This document shows positions 1-10,184 of a DNA stretch of 64,000 nucleotides, piece after piece; position 1 is the stretch's first letter; every line of letters begins with the position of its first letter. The DNA is taken from the NCBI GenBank assembly GCA_902785925.1, contig CADAAI010000006.1, positions 1 through 64,000 on the forward strand. Direction: 5' to 3'. A program made the position numbers and the translations under genes. The notes under the pieces were generated by a model. It worked only from the letters and a program-made list of their open reading frames with translations. It was not told where the DNA came from and did not search any database. The DNA is from an uncultured Bacteroidales bacterium (GTDB lineage Bacteria > Bacteroidota > Bacteroidia > Bacteroidales > Muribaculaceae).

Positions 1-1
1 A

Positions 2-406
2 CACGACAACAGCAATAACACCGAACTGAAAAATATCCTCGAGGAGCAGATTGGTGCTGTGCACCAGTTAATGAAGTGGTCCTACGAACTTGACAGCGAC
101 ACCTTTGTTAAGAAGTTCAACAGCCTGATGACGATGCCGAGCGGCAAGGAGCAAGAATCGTTCTGGAACAATCTGCACACTATCACCAACGAGCTGCACG
201 ACAATGTGCTCACAAGAGCGCAAGAGGCTGCAGGAGGCACACTGCGTGATGACGAGATAAACTATCTAGCACTCTACTGCTGCGGATTCTCACGAAGCGT
301 GATAATGACGTGCATGCACTACAAGAGCCTGGGGACCGTGAGCAACAAGAAAATCCAAATCGCCCAGAAGCTCAACGTACCAAACCTCGATGACTTCCTG
401 AAATGA
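2..406 (+). CDS. C-terminal part of an HTH-type transcriptional regulator (5' end outside window)
   Basis: The reading frame is open from the first bases of the window to the TGA at 404-406, so this is the 3' end of a longer gene; the GTG at 59 is only an internal codon. The visible 134 residues are mostly helical. The last 60 or so contain a GerE/LuxR-like helix-turn-helix arrangement (DDEINYLALYCCGFS followed by a TVSNKKIQIAQKLNV recognition-type helix). This layout is familiar from the C-termini of Bacteroidetes membrane-anchored or TPR-containing regulators. The sensor part is not visible, so its signal is unknown. That it binds DNA is inference from this C-terminal pattern. Confidence 0.55.
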   Translation, partial: HDNSNNTELKNILEEQIGAVHQLMKWSYELDSDTFVKKFNSLMTMPSGKEQESFWNNLHTITNELHDNVLTRAQEAAGGTLRDDEINYLALYCCGFSRSVIMTCMHYKSLGTVSNKKIQIAQKLNVPNLDDFLK

Positions 407-420
407 TGATAAGCTGGATG

Positions 421-463
421 GGCGCGCATAATGCAGAATTCATAATGGGGGCTGCGCGCGGAT
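421..463. repeat. REP-like intergenic element, copy 1
   Basis: A G/C-rich patch with the core CATAATGGGGGCTGCGCG followed by GGATG and flanked by GCGCGC. The same core (CATAATGGGCTGCGCG, then TGATG) recurs in a hairpin at 9928-9949, also intergenic. A related GCTGCGCATGG string occurs at the edges of the 306-bp repeats. No gene overlaps it. I read it as one member of a small dispersed palindromic repeat family. Confidence 0.4.
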
Positions 464-469
464 GCTTTA

Positions 470-1107
470 TTAATCTCACAAAGCTGCAACTATCGTTGTC
501 GAAAAGCCTGCTTGCGCAGGAATTTTGAAAAATGGAATCAGTGGAATCGATGGAATCAGTCAAGTTTTTTCAGGAATAAAAGAAACCACCGCATCAAATT
601 GTAATGAACAGCGCGCATGCGCTGCAATACACTAACTACACCTTTGCTTGTTAAGTGATGTGAGGATGGCAATATGTCAAAGAACGCTATTCGCAAATAC
701 TGTTCTGCATTTGCAAGTAAGAGGAAAGAGAAGATGCGCATGGAAACATGGAATCACTTGGTGGGACAAAAATGTTTTTTTTCACAAAGTTGCACCTATC
801 GTTGTCGAAAAGCCTGTTTGCGCAGAAATTTTGAAAAATGGAATCAGTGGAATCGATGGAATCAGTCAAGTTTTTTCAGGAATAAAAGAAAACACCGCAT
901 CAAATTGTAATGAACAGTGCGCATGCGCTGCAATACACTAACTACACCTTTGCCTGTTAAGTGATGTGAGGATGGCAATATGTCAAAGAACGCTATTCGC
1001 AAATACTGTTCTGCATTTGCAAGTAAGAGGAAAGAGAAGCTGCGCATGGAAACATGGAATCACTTGGTGGGACAAAAATGTTTTTTTTATTTAATCTCAC
1101 AAAGTTG
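470..1107. repeat. 306-bp tandem duplication with a truncated third copy
   Basis: Copy 1 (476-781) and copy 2 (782-1087) align at a constant offset of 306 bases with only scattered substitutions. A third copy begins after 1087 (TTAATCTCACAAAG at 1091-1104, matching 470-483) and is lost after about 20 bases. Each unit contains a CCTGC...GCAGG hairpin (weakened in copy 2), three 9-bp direct repeats of the form TGGAATCRR, and a GCGCATGCGC palindrome. Short ORFs in the unit differ in length and frame between copies and have no recognisable product, so I treat the array as non-coding. Function unknown. Confidence 0.85.
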
Positions 1108-1348
1108 GCTGCGCATGGTTCTTTTATACAAATTACCAGGAATTGACCACAAATTATCAAAATAGGTGGAAGCAGTTTTCAGTGAGTGGAGAGGGAAGAG
1201 GAAGTTCATAGTTAAGAGTTTTTAGTTAAGTGTTGTGTAATTGTGTTTACAAAAATATAGTGAAACCATAAGTTTGAACAACATTAAAAAGGTTGTTGAA
1301 TATCTTCCTAAAGATGTTCTTAATAGATTGAAAAAAAGAATTATTTCG
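1108..1348. other. AT-rich spacer without recognisable gene
   Basis: Between the tandem repeat and the next promoter there is purine-rich, low-complexity DNA (GAGTGGAGAGGGAAGAGG and TTAAGAGTTTTTAGTTAAG types). I see no coding frame, tRNA or convincing hairpin in it. Confidence 0.5.
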
Positions 1349-1379
1349 TTGCAGAAACAAAAGAAAAAGCCTATATTTG
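1349..1379 (+). promoter_or_regulatory. Bacteroidetes housekeeping promoter for the YARHG-domain gene
   Basis: TTG at 1349-1351, a 20-base spacer, then TATATTTG at 1372-1379. This matches the primary sigma consensus of Bacteroidetes (-33 TTTG, -7 TAnnTTTG). The start codon lies 29 bases downstream. Confidence 0.75.
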
Positions 1380-1407
1380 CAATGTTTAATTTGTAAAGTT
1401 TTCTAGT

Positions 1408-2457
1408 ATGAAACCGAGAATCTTTTTAGTGACAGCTATAGTATGCGGGTTGACTTTTGTAGTTAACTCCCGTTCTCTCGAAACACAAAGAATTGGAGAA
1501 ACGCTTAGAGCAGACATTAAGTCGCAACTCGAGCATCGCTACGACAAGCGCAAAGTTCTTAAGGCTAAGCAATTCTTTGCTAATAATAAGGAAATAACCT
1601 TTAATGATGGCTTATCCTTGATAGGCATGAATCGCATAAAATCAAAAAGGAAGGGCTTATCACTCTCGGTAGAGAAACTTGGCAACGACACCATGGTCAT
1701 TTACCGCAACGCAAAAGGTATAGCCGTTGAAGCTTATTATTGCACTAATCGAGAAGAATGCAAAATGTATATTATGACTGATGATCACAAGAAATTAGTC
1801 ACTTACTATATACCATATCTATTGGCTGGTAATTACATGCTAAAAAATGGCGAGAACTCGGTGTTTGGGTTATGGCAAGATTTTTATGAAGGCAGCAAGT
1901 ATAACAACGACCCTGGAATTTATGAGGTTAGTAAGATTGAGGACGACTCTATTGAAATTACCTATGGTAATGGTCGGGTGAGTAGTGGCGATCCAAAAAG
2001 TTCGAAATATGGAAAAATGCCTGGTGGCGGTGGTGCAGGAGCAATAATGGGGCCCATGATATGGCAAGTGCAGTTCACAGCTGACGGCCTGATGGCAAAG
2101 GTTGTTAGAGACCAGCCATTTGTTAGCCACGACCCTAGTCTCATCGACAAAGAAAACAATGTGCTCACTAAAGTGCAGTGCCCATGGGAAGGAGTTGACG
2201 GCAAGTGGGCTTTCACAGCAGTAATGCCACTAACTCACGAGTTGCTCAAGCTCTTCCCAAAGGATGCTCTTGAGCTTATGTATGCCGAGATTTTTGCTCG
2301 CCATGGTGCAACTTTTAAAGTTGCCAAATTTCAAAAATACTTCAACGCACAAAAGTGGTACAAGAAAAGGAAATCTCCAACAGAACTTACCGATATCGAA
2401 AAGTTCAACGCCCAGCTCATCAACGAGGTGATTTTGACAACATTTATTAGTTTTTAG
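1408..2457 (+). CDS. Exported YARHG-domain protein
   Basis: A 349-aa protein whose first 22 residues form a basic then hydrophobic export signal. The middle (about 30-250) is not recognised and includes a short Gly-rich stretch near 203-212. The last 75 residues carry the YARHG domain pattern: ELMYAEIFARHGATF, then KYFNAQKWYK, then LTDIEKFNAQL. YARHG domains are probably extracellular and of unknown function. The gene has its own promoter and ends 6 bases before ligA, so the two may be co-transcribed. The export prediction and domain call are good; no role can be assigned. Confidence 0.8.
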   Translation: MKPRIFLVTAIVCGLTFVVNSRSLETQRIGETLRADIKSQLEHRYDKRKVLKAKQFFANNKEITFNDGLSLIGMNRIKSKRKGLSLSVEKLGNDTMVIYRNAKGIAVEAYYCTNREECKMYIMTDDHKKLVTYYIPYLLAGNYMLKNGENSVFGLWQDFYEGSKYNNDPGIYEVSKIEDDSIEITYGNGRVSSGDPKSSKYGKMPGGGGAGAIMGPMIWQVQFTADGLMAKVVRDQPFVSHDPSLIDKENNVLTKVQCPWEGVDGKWAFTAVMPLTHELLKLFPKDALELMYAEIFARHGATFKVAKFQKYFNAQKWYKKRKSPTELTDIEKFNAQLINEVILTTFISF

Positions 2458-2460
2458 TAA

Positions 2461-4545
<2,085 letters not shown>

Positions 4546-4587
4546 GTGAACTGATACTTGATAAATCATTTTAAAAACACCATAATC

Positions 4588-5592
4588 ATGAAAAAAGTCG
4601 TGACACTATTAATGGCTGTCGTAGTGAGTATAGCAGCAATGGCTCAGTCGGAATTTTGGCTTGGCGCTGACATCAGTGGCACTAGTGCATTGGAACGCTT
4701 TGGTGTAAAACTCTATAATAATGCAGGCGAGGAACGTGACAACATCACGCTTATGCATGAGCTGGGACTTAACGCGGCGAGGTTCCGTGTGTGGGTGAAT
4801 CCACGCGGAGGCGAGTGCGACATGCATGATGTGTTGGCAATGGCCAAACGCGCTCAAGCACAAGGTATGGCGATAATGATAGATTTCCACTACAGTGACT
4901 GGTGGGCCGATCCAGGGAAACAGAATATACCATCACGATGGCGTCTCTATAACTACGATGCGATGAAACGCGCTTTGGCGATGCACACAACAGAGACTCT
5001 CACACTATTGAAAGATAACGGAATTGATGTGAAGTGGATACAGATAGGAAATGAGACAACTAATGGTTTCCTATGGCCTATGGGACATACGCCTGAGAAC
5101 ATGAAGCAGTATGCCGGTCTCACCGAGGCAGGTTATCGTGCTGCCAAGAAAGTGTATCCACATGCAACATGCATTGTGCATCTTGATGCCGCATGTGATA
5201 TTGAACGTTACCACACCATTTTCAATGGCTTAAAGAAATACAAGGCGCACTTTGACATGATAGGTGTGAGTGTCTATCCTTACTGGGATATGGATGCTGG
5301 CCTAACCAAAAGCGAGGATGAGACGCTAGAACGCGTTATAGATAACATAAACACACTTGCAAATGAATACAAATGCCCAGTGATGATAGTGGAAACAGGA
5401 TATGAGGCTCGTCGTCCAGAAGCCGGTAAAGCATTTATGACTCGATTAATCGATGCCGCTCGCACTCAGACAGGCGGCAATTGCCCCGGTGTGTTCTATT
5501 GGGCTCCTGAGGCCGAAGGTCATTATCCGCTGGGTGCATTCCAAAACCATCGCCCAACAGTAATTATGGATGCATTCGATTCTCGTAAATGA
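4588..5592 (+). CDS. Secreted GH53 endo-beta-1,4-galactanase (arabinogalactanase)
   Basis: Glycoside hydrolase family 53 cleaves beta-1,4-galactan side chains of pectic arabinogalactan. The 334-aa protein begins with a clean signal peptide (MKKVVTLLMAVVVSIAAMAQ); the ATG at 4588 is preferred over an upstream TTG because it places the signal at the N-terminus. Catalytic residues are visible: acid/base Glu156 in QIGNETTNG and nucleophile Glu269 in MIVETGYE. The fold continues to VFYWAPEAEGHYPLG near the end. There is no SusC/SusD pair next to it, so it is not in an obvious polysaccharide utilisation locus; ligA lies 42 bases upstream. Confidence 0.92.
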   Translation: MKKVVTLLMAVVVSIAAMAQSEFWLGADISGTSALERFGVKLYNNAGEERDNITLMHELGLNAARFRVWVNPRGGECDMHDVLAMAKRAQAQGMAIMIDFHYSDWWADPGKQNIPSRWRLYNYDAMKRALAMHTTETLTLLKDNGIDVKWIQIGNETTNGFLWPMGHTPENMKQYAGLTEAGYRAAKKVYPHATCIVHLDAACDIERYHTIFNGLKKYKAHFDMIGVSVYPYWDMDAGLTKSEDETLERVIDNINTLANEYKCPVMIVETGYEARRPEAGKAFMTRLIDAARTQTGGNCPGVFYWAPEAEGHYPLGAFQNHRPTVIMDAFDSRK

Positions 5593-5633
5593 TGAGAAGA
5601 AAGAGGTTAAAGATTGGAATACCTTATTTACTC

Positions 5634-6434
5634 TCACTCTTTCATTCGTAGTTGCCAGAAGGCAACTGCCGATGCAGCAGCCACATTCAATGAATCCACA
5701 CCATGACTCATGGGTATGCGTACAACATAGTCGGTCTGTTCTATGATTTCATGGGACAGGCCGTCGCCTTCGGTGCCCATCACGATTGCCAATCGAGGTT
5801 CAGTGGCTAGAATGGGATCATCGAGACTGATTGATTTGTCGGTCAACGCCATTGCTACAGTTTTGAAACCAAGGTTGTTGAGACTTTGGATAGGTTCTTC
5901 TAGCCATGTCCATGGCACGAGGAACACCGAGCCCATAGACACACGCACCGCACGGCGATTAAGAGGATCGCAGCTAGTGGGGGTGAGCAGGACCGCATCG
6001 ATTCCCAAAGCAGCTGCCGAGCGGAAGATTGCGCCAATGTTGGTGGTGTCGGTAACACCATCAATCACAACCACGCGATGTGCATTGTGACACACATGCT
6101 CAACGCTGGGCATTGTGGGTCGGCGCATAGCGCACAAAACGCCACGTGTGAGCACGTAGCCAGTGAGTTGCGACAGCAATTCACGCTCACCAGTGTAAAT
6201 GGGAATGTCGCCACAACGTGCGATGATAGATGTGGCGTCGCCCTCGATGTGGCGTCGCTCGCACAACAGTGCCAGTGGCTCGTATCCAGCATTAAGAGCC
6301 ACGTCAATCACTTTGGGACTCTCGGCGATGAAGATGCCCTTGTCGGGCTCTAGACGGTTGCGCAATTGCGCTTCGGTCAAGGTGCCAAACACCTCAACTC
6401 CTTGCTGTTCAAGCGATGTTACCTCAACAATCAC
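5634..6434 (-). CDS. SpoU/TrmH-family RNA 2'-O-methyltransferase
   Basis: A 266-aa SPOUT methyltransferase that would transfer a methyl group from SAM to a ribose 2'-OH in rRNA or tRNA. The three SpoU motifs are present: NIGAIFRSA (about 131-139), IVMGTEGDGLS (about 217-227) and IPMSHGVDSLNVAAA near the C-terminus. An N-terminal substrate-binding domain precedes the knot. The start is a GTG at 6434; there is no in-frame ATG close by, and a stop lies upstream. It is convergent with the galactanase and follows the lipoprotein gene at 6460 on the same strand, so it may share its promoter. The exact RNA target cannot be told. Confidence 0.88.
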   Translation of the reverse strand: MIVEVTSLEQQGVEVFGTLTEAQLRNRLEPDKGIFIAESPKVIDVALNAGYEPLALLCERRHIEGDATSIIARCGDIPIYTGERELLSQLTGYVLTRGVLCAMRRPTMPSVEHVCHNAHRVVVIDGVTDTTNIGAIFRSAAALGIDAVLLTPTSCDPLNRRAVRVSMGSVFLVPWTWLEEPIQSLNNLGFKTVAMALTDKSISLDDPILATEPRLAIVMGTEGDGLSHEIIEQTDYVVRIPMSHGVDSLNVAAASAVAFWQLRMKE

Positions 6435-6459
6435 TACTAAACACGTTAAGCCTTAACGC

Positions 6460-7305
6460 TTACCGGTAGGTGAATTTTACCGTGTACTTGGGATTCTCGG
6501 TGGTTGTGTAGCTCTTCACATAGCCGTCGCTGTCAAGCTCGTAGGTAATGTTGTAACGTTTGAGCTGTGGGTTGCTGGAGTTTTGGTCCTCAGCCTGAGA
6601 ATAGTCAAAGTCCTTTTTGATGGCAGTTGGCAGATAGGCACTTGTGGTACCAAAGAGACCAGCATTGCGCATGAAGGCGCACACAAACTTGGTGAAGGTG
6701 ATAGTCTCGTTGCCTGGAATGTCGATGCAGCCCTTGTTGGGAATGGCATCGGTTCCATATTCATAGACTACGCTATCGAGTTTGTTGACGTCACGGCTCA
6801 CCCATTGGGTAATGTTGCCGCTCATCCAATCATACTTGGTTGTGCCAGTGGTAGATGCGGTAACTACTTGAGTCGCATCAAGACGACCAGACTCGTTATA
6901 TACCATAGCTGCTGCAGTTTGACTAGTGGTCACGTTTTTCAGTCGATTGATAGCTCCAAAGCTATTGACTTCAAACGAATAGGTGACGTCCTGAATGGCT
7001 TTGTCACAAATTATTGCTCCATTCTTATAGTCGAAAATAATTGTTTCCTCGTTGCTATAGTTGTCCCTGCCAGTGGTCACTACATTCACACTCTTGAGGT
7101 GGTCTCCATCATAGGTAGCAGTTGCCACACTCTTATCTCCATTGTCATAGATTCGCTCAATCTTGCTAATTGACTTGTGTCCTGCAGGCAGCTGTGGGTA
7201 GACCATATTGAAGTCTCGGGTGAATGTGCTCTTTGGCTCATCGTCGCCACAAGCCATGAGTGCTACAGCCAAAATGGCTAATGTGAAAAATTTAATGTAT
7301 TTCAT
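6460..7305 (-). CDS. Bacteroidetes lipoprotein (DUF4595-like)
   Basis: 281 aa with an SPII signal (hydrophobic core then LMACGDDEP, lipid-modified Cys at 19). The Cys is followed by acidic residues, typical of surface-exposed Bacteroidetes lipoproteins. The rest is beta-rich, with repeated YDNGDK / YDGDHLKS / YNESGRLD type strands, resembling DUF4595 and RHS-like YD strands. The function is unknown. Its own promoter lies at 7334-7365, divergent from the MATE gene, and the methyltransferase follows 25 bases downstream. Confidence 0.7.
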   Translation of the reverse strand: MKYIKFFTLAILAVALMACGDDEPKSTFTRDFNMVYPQLPAGHKSISKIERIYDNGDKSVATATYDGDHLKSVNVVTTGRDNYSNEETIIFDYKNGAIICDKAIQDVTYSFEVNSFGAINRLKNVTTSQTAAAMVYNESGRLDATQVVTASTTGTTKYDWMSGNITQWVSRDVNKLDSVVYEYGTDAIPNKGCIDIPGNETITFTKFVCAFMRNAGLFGTTSAYLPTAIKKDFDYSQAEDQNSSNPQLKRYNITYELDSDGYVKSYTTTENPKYTVKFTYR

Positions 7306-7333
7306 TTTCTTGTGCTTTTTTTGTTACTGATTG

Positions 7334-7365
7334 CAAAGTTAATAACTAAACTTACATAACCCAAA
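7334..7365 (-). promoter_or_regulatory. Promoter of the DUF4595-like lipoprotein gene
   Basis: Read on the minus strand: TTTG (7365-7362), a 20-base spacer, TAACTTTG (7341-7334). Perfect fit to the Bacteroidetes consensus, with the start codon about 28 bases downstream. Confidence 0.8.
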
Positions 7366-7427
7366 CTATTAAATAAGTTTAACCTTTACGATGGAAAGTT
7401 GAGAGTGGGGTGGTCCTTTGTGGTTAC

Positions 7428-7458
7428 TTGCTCATTATCACATTAATTTGTAACTTTG
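7428..7458 (+). promoter_or_regulatory. Promoter of the MATE transporter gene; fixes its start
   Basis: TTG at 7428-7430, 20-base spacer, TAACTTTG at 7451-7458. Because transcription should begin near 7463, an upstream in-frame start at 7410 is not in the mRNA and the ATG at 7479 must be used. Confidence 0.8.
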
Positions 7459-7478
7459 CATCGTTTTTTATAAAACAC

Positions 7479-8777
7479 ATGAGACTGTCGAAAATAAATA
7501 GGGAAATAATGGCAATATCGCTGCCAGCGATAATTGCCAACATTGCTGAGCCATTGTTGGGCCTGCTCGACACGGGAATCGCAGGGCATCTGGGAGCTCC
7601 ACAATTTATAGGTGCTGTGGCCGTGGGTGCCATGATGATGAACGTTCTCTACTGGAACTTTGGATTCCTGAGGATGGGCACATCGGGGCTTACTGCCCAA
7701 GCATATGGGCGAGGCTCTCATCAGGACCAGGTAAACACCCTTCAGCGCTCAAGTGCCATTGCCTTGATTGCAGGTGTGGCGATGGTGATACTTCAAGTGC
7801 CACTACGATGGCTCTTGTTGTGGATAATGAGTCCTAGTCCTGAGGTGTCGGCCCTTGCATCGACTTATTTTTCGATAGTGGTGTGGGGCGCTCCTGCAGT
7901 ACTGATGACGATGTCGATAAAGGGTTGGTTGCTGGGAATGCAAGATTCTCGTAGCCCGATGATTATCTCGATAGGCGTTAATGTGCTCAATGTGATTGTG
8001 AGCCTTGTTGCGGTGTATGTTCTTGACATGGGATTCAAAGGCATCGCAGTGGGCACACTCACGGCAGTGTGGGTGGGAGTGATATATGCTTGTTGGCGTG
8101 TGCGCAAGCGTTTCGCATCGATAGTGCGTGACTTGCATGTGAAGAACGCTTTCGACTTCAAGGGAAGTGGCCGTTTCTTTAAGGTGAGCAGCGACATATT
8201 TGTGCGTTGCATCTTTATGCTGGCAGTGAATCTTTTCTTCATTCGCGCCGGTGCTATGCGTGGTGATATAGTTCTCGCTGTGAACACCATGATGCAGCAG
8301 CTGTTCCATCTCTTCAGTTATTTCATGGACGGCATTGCATTTGCTGGTGAGGCGGTTGTGGGTAAATATTATGGAGCGCGTGACCACAAGCAGATGCATC
8401 GTTGTGTGCGCTGGCTCTTTGTGTGGAGCACAGCAATAACTATGGTTTTTGTTCTTGTTTACACTTTGTTCCCGCATGCTATATTCACTATGTTTACCAG
8501 TGAAGCAGAGGTTGTGGAAACTGCTATGTACTATCACTTGTGGTGCTCGCTGGTGCTCATTGTGAGCATGCCTGCTTTTGTGTGGGATGGGGTGTTCATT
8601 GGTGTGACCGAGACTCGCGGCATGCTCGTGGCAGTAGCAACAGCATGCGCGTTGTTCTTCACCCTTTACTTTAGCTTTCCTTCCTCATGGGGCAACCACA
8701 CACTGTGGATTTCGTTTGTGGCATTTCTCAGCACCCGTAGCCTGGTGCAGACCTTCATTTGGCTAAAGCGATGGTGA
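7479..8777 (+). CDS. MATE-family multidrug/cation antiporter (DinF-like)
   Basis: A 432-aa inner-membrane protein with about 12 hydrophobic helices that would export drugs or metabolites in exchange for Na+ or H+. The N-terminal pattern is typical of MATE proteins: INREIMAISLPAIIANIAEP, then LLDTGIAGHLG, then GFLRMGTSGLTAQAYG. The two-fold repeat is visible around FIRAGAMRGDIVLAVNTMMQ and GEAVVGKYYGARD. The start is placed at 7479 because the promoter lies just upstream. A dus gene follows 42 bases later and is probably co-transcribed. The substrate is unknown. Confidence 0.9.
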   Translation: MRLSKINREIMAISLPAIIANIAEPLLGLLDTGIAGHLGAPQFIGAVAVGAMMMNVLYWNFGFLRMGTSGLTAQAYGRGSHQDQVNTLQRSSAIALIAGVAMVILQVPLRWLLLWIMSPSPEVSALASTYFSIVVWGAPAVLMTMSIKGWLLGMQDSRSPMIISIGVNVLNVIVSLVAVYVLDMGFKGIAVGTLTAVWVGVIYACWRVRKRFASIVRDLHVKNAFDFKGSGRFFKVSSDIFVRCIFMLAVNLFFIRAGAMRGDIVLAVNTMMQQLFHLFSYFMDGIAFAGEAVVGKYYGARDHKQMHRCVRWLFVWSTAITMVFVLVYTLFPHAIFTMFTSEAEVVETAMYYHLWCSLVLIVSMPAFVWDGVFIGVTETRGMLVAVATACALFFTLYFSFPSSWGNHTLWISFVAFLSTRSLVQTFIWLKRW

Positions 8778-8819
8778 GAGGAGGCCGACATAAGTTTTAA
8801 GTGCAGAAAAAACATTCAG

Positions 8820-9812
8820 ATGAAAATTGGAAATATAGATTTAGGTGAGCGACCTGTGATGCTGGCTCCAATGGAGGACGTTACCGACGTGTCGTTCAGG
8901 CAGATTTGCCGTGAACAGGGTGCCGACATGGTGTATACCGAGTTTGTGAGTGCCGATGCTGTGATTCGTAACATCGACAGCACCTTGCGCAAGATGGTCA
9001 TCAATCCTGGTGAGCGACCTGCAGCCATCCAAATTTACGGCCGTGAGGTTGGACCTATGGTTGAGGCGGCGAAGATTGCCGAGGCTGCAAAGCCCGAGGT
9101 GCTTGATATCAACTTTGGATGCCCGGTGAAGAAGGTGGCTCACAAGGGTGCTGGTGCTGGTATGCTTCGCAACGTGCCTCTCATGCTTGAGATTACGCGT
9201 GAGGTGGTGAAGGCTGTAAAGCTGCCAGTCACAGTGAAGACCCGTCTGGGTTGGGATTGTAACAACAAGATAATCGTTGATCTGGCCGAGCAGCTGCAAG
9301 ATTGTGGCATTCAGGCATTGACGATTCACGGAAGGACTCGTTCGCAGATGTATAACGGGGAGGCCGATTGGACTCTTATAGGCGAGGTGAAGAACAACCC
9401 TCGCATGACGATTCCCATCATTGGCAATGGCGATATCACTACGCCAGAGAAACTTGCAGAATATTATGACCGCTACGGGGTTGACGGCATCATGGTGGGG
9501 CGTGCTTCGATTGGTGCGCCTTGGATTTTCAGGGAGATGAAGCAGTATCTTCTTACGGGCAAGATTCCTGAGATTAGTCGCCACGAGAAGATGACGTTGC
9601 TGCGGCGCCAGATTGACGAGAGCATCGACCGAATTGACGAGTACCGAGGCATCCTGCACATTCGTAGGCACTTGGCGGCAACACCTCTGCTGAAGGGTAT
9701 TAAGAACTTCCGCGACACGCGCATCGCGATGCTGCGTGCTAACACTAAAGAGGAACTTACCGCAATTCTAGACCATATAGAGAATGATATCTTTCCTGCA
9801 TTAAATGCATAG
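8820..9812 (+). CDS. dusB: tRNA-dihydrouridine synthase
   Basis: An FMN-dependent enzyme that reduces uridines in the tRNA D-loop to dihydrouridine. The 330-aa protein has the Dus barrel signatures: MLAPMEDVTDVSFR at the N-terminus, the catalytic cysteine Cys101 in INFGCPVKK, the flavin-binding GNGDI segment, and GVDGIMVGRASIGAPWIF. The C-terminal helical tRNA-binding domain is present. The length is normal for the family. The B-type symbol is by general resemblance and is less certain than the family. Confidence 0.93.
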   Translation: MKIGNIDLGERPVMLAPMEDVTDVSFRQICREQGADMVYTEFVSADAVIRNIDSTLRKMVINPGERPAAIQIYGREVGPMVEAAKIAEAAKPEVLDINFGCPVKKVAHKGAGAGMLRNVPLMLEITREVVKAVKLPVTVKTRLGWDCNNKIIVDLAEQLQDCGIQALTIHGRTRSQMYNGEADWTLIGEVKNNPRMTIPIIGNGDITTPEKLAEYYDRYGVDGIMVGRASIGAPWIFREMKQYLLTGKIPEISRHEKMTLLRRQIDESIDRIDEYRGILHIRRHLAATPLLKGIKNFRDTRIAMLRANTKEELTAILDHIENDIFPALNA

Positions 9813-10088
9813 AGAGCTGCGCTTGGGTGGTCTTCTCAGACTAATAAAGACAACTACAATTTTTTTTTCATTGAATGCTGGTTGCTTAGCCATGCGGCTT
9901 GTGGTAATTAATGACAATTGTTGACGGCATAATGGGCTGCGCGTGATGTTTTGCGTGCAGCCCATTATGCATCGTGCTTGGGAATAAAGGAATGAGAAGG
10001 AATAAAAGGCATTGACTTGGAAACTAAGGGTTTGGGTAGGGGAGGTGTAAAAGTTTTCAACAAGGTGTAAAAAATCCCATTTTTATTA
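9813..10088. other. Intergenic region with no gene, containing a REP-like hairpin
   Basis: The 372 bases between dus and the giant exported protein hold a poly-T tract (about 9859-9868), the hairpin at 9929-9968, and the promoter at 10089. No coding frame or RNA gene is apparent. Confidence 0.6.
9929..9968. repeat. REP-like palindrome, copy 2 (12-bp perfect stem)
   Basis: ATAATGGGCTGC (9929-9940) pairs perfectly with GCAGCCCATTAT (9957-9968) around a 16-base loop. There is no following T-run, so it is not a classical terminator. Its left arm and the bases after it match the element at 421-463, suggesting a dispersed family. Confidence 0.6.
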
Positions 10089-10119
10089 TTGATAAATAAA
10101 ATAAATTTATTTAATTTTG
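10089..10119 (+). promoter_or_regulatory. Promoter of the first giant exported protein
   Basis: TTG at 10089-10091, 20-base spacer, TAATTTTG at 10112-10119. The 5' UTR to the ATG at 10185 would be about 60 bases. Confidence 0.75.
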
Positions 10120-10184
10120 CGTCACTTTATTGCAACTACTAAACGTAAAATAATATCCTATTAATTATCTAAAACTCTTTGTGT

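Noticed and set aside
648..1165. Short ORFs in the 306-bp repeats (start MSKNAIRKYCSAFASKRKEK)
   Set aside because: They share a start in both copies but diverge in length and end, have no promoter or family, and antisense frames are as long. The repeat is better explained as non-coding.
7410..7478. Upstream extension of the MATE gene
   Set aside because: It lies across the -33 and -7 boxes, so it is not transcribed as part of the mRNA.
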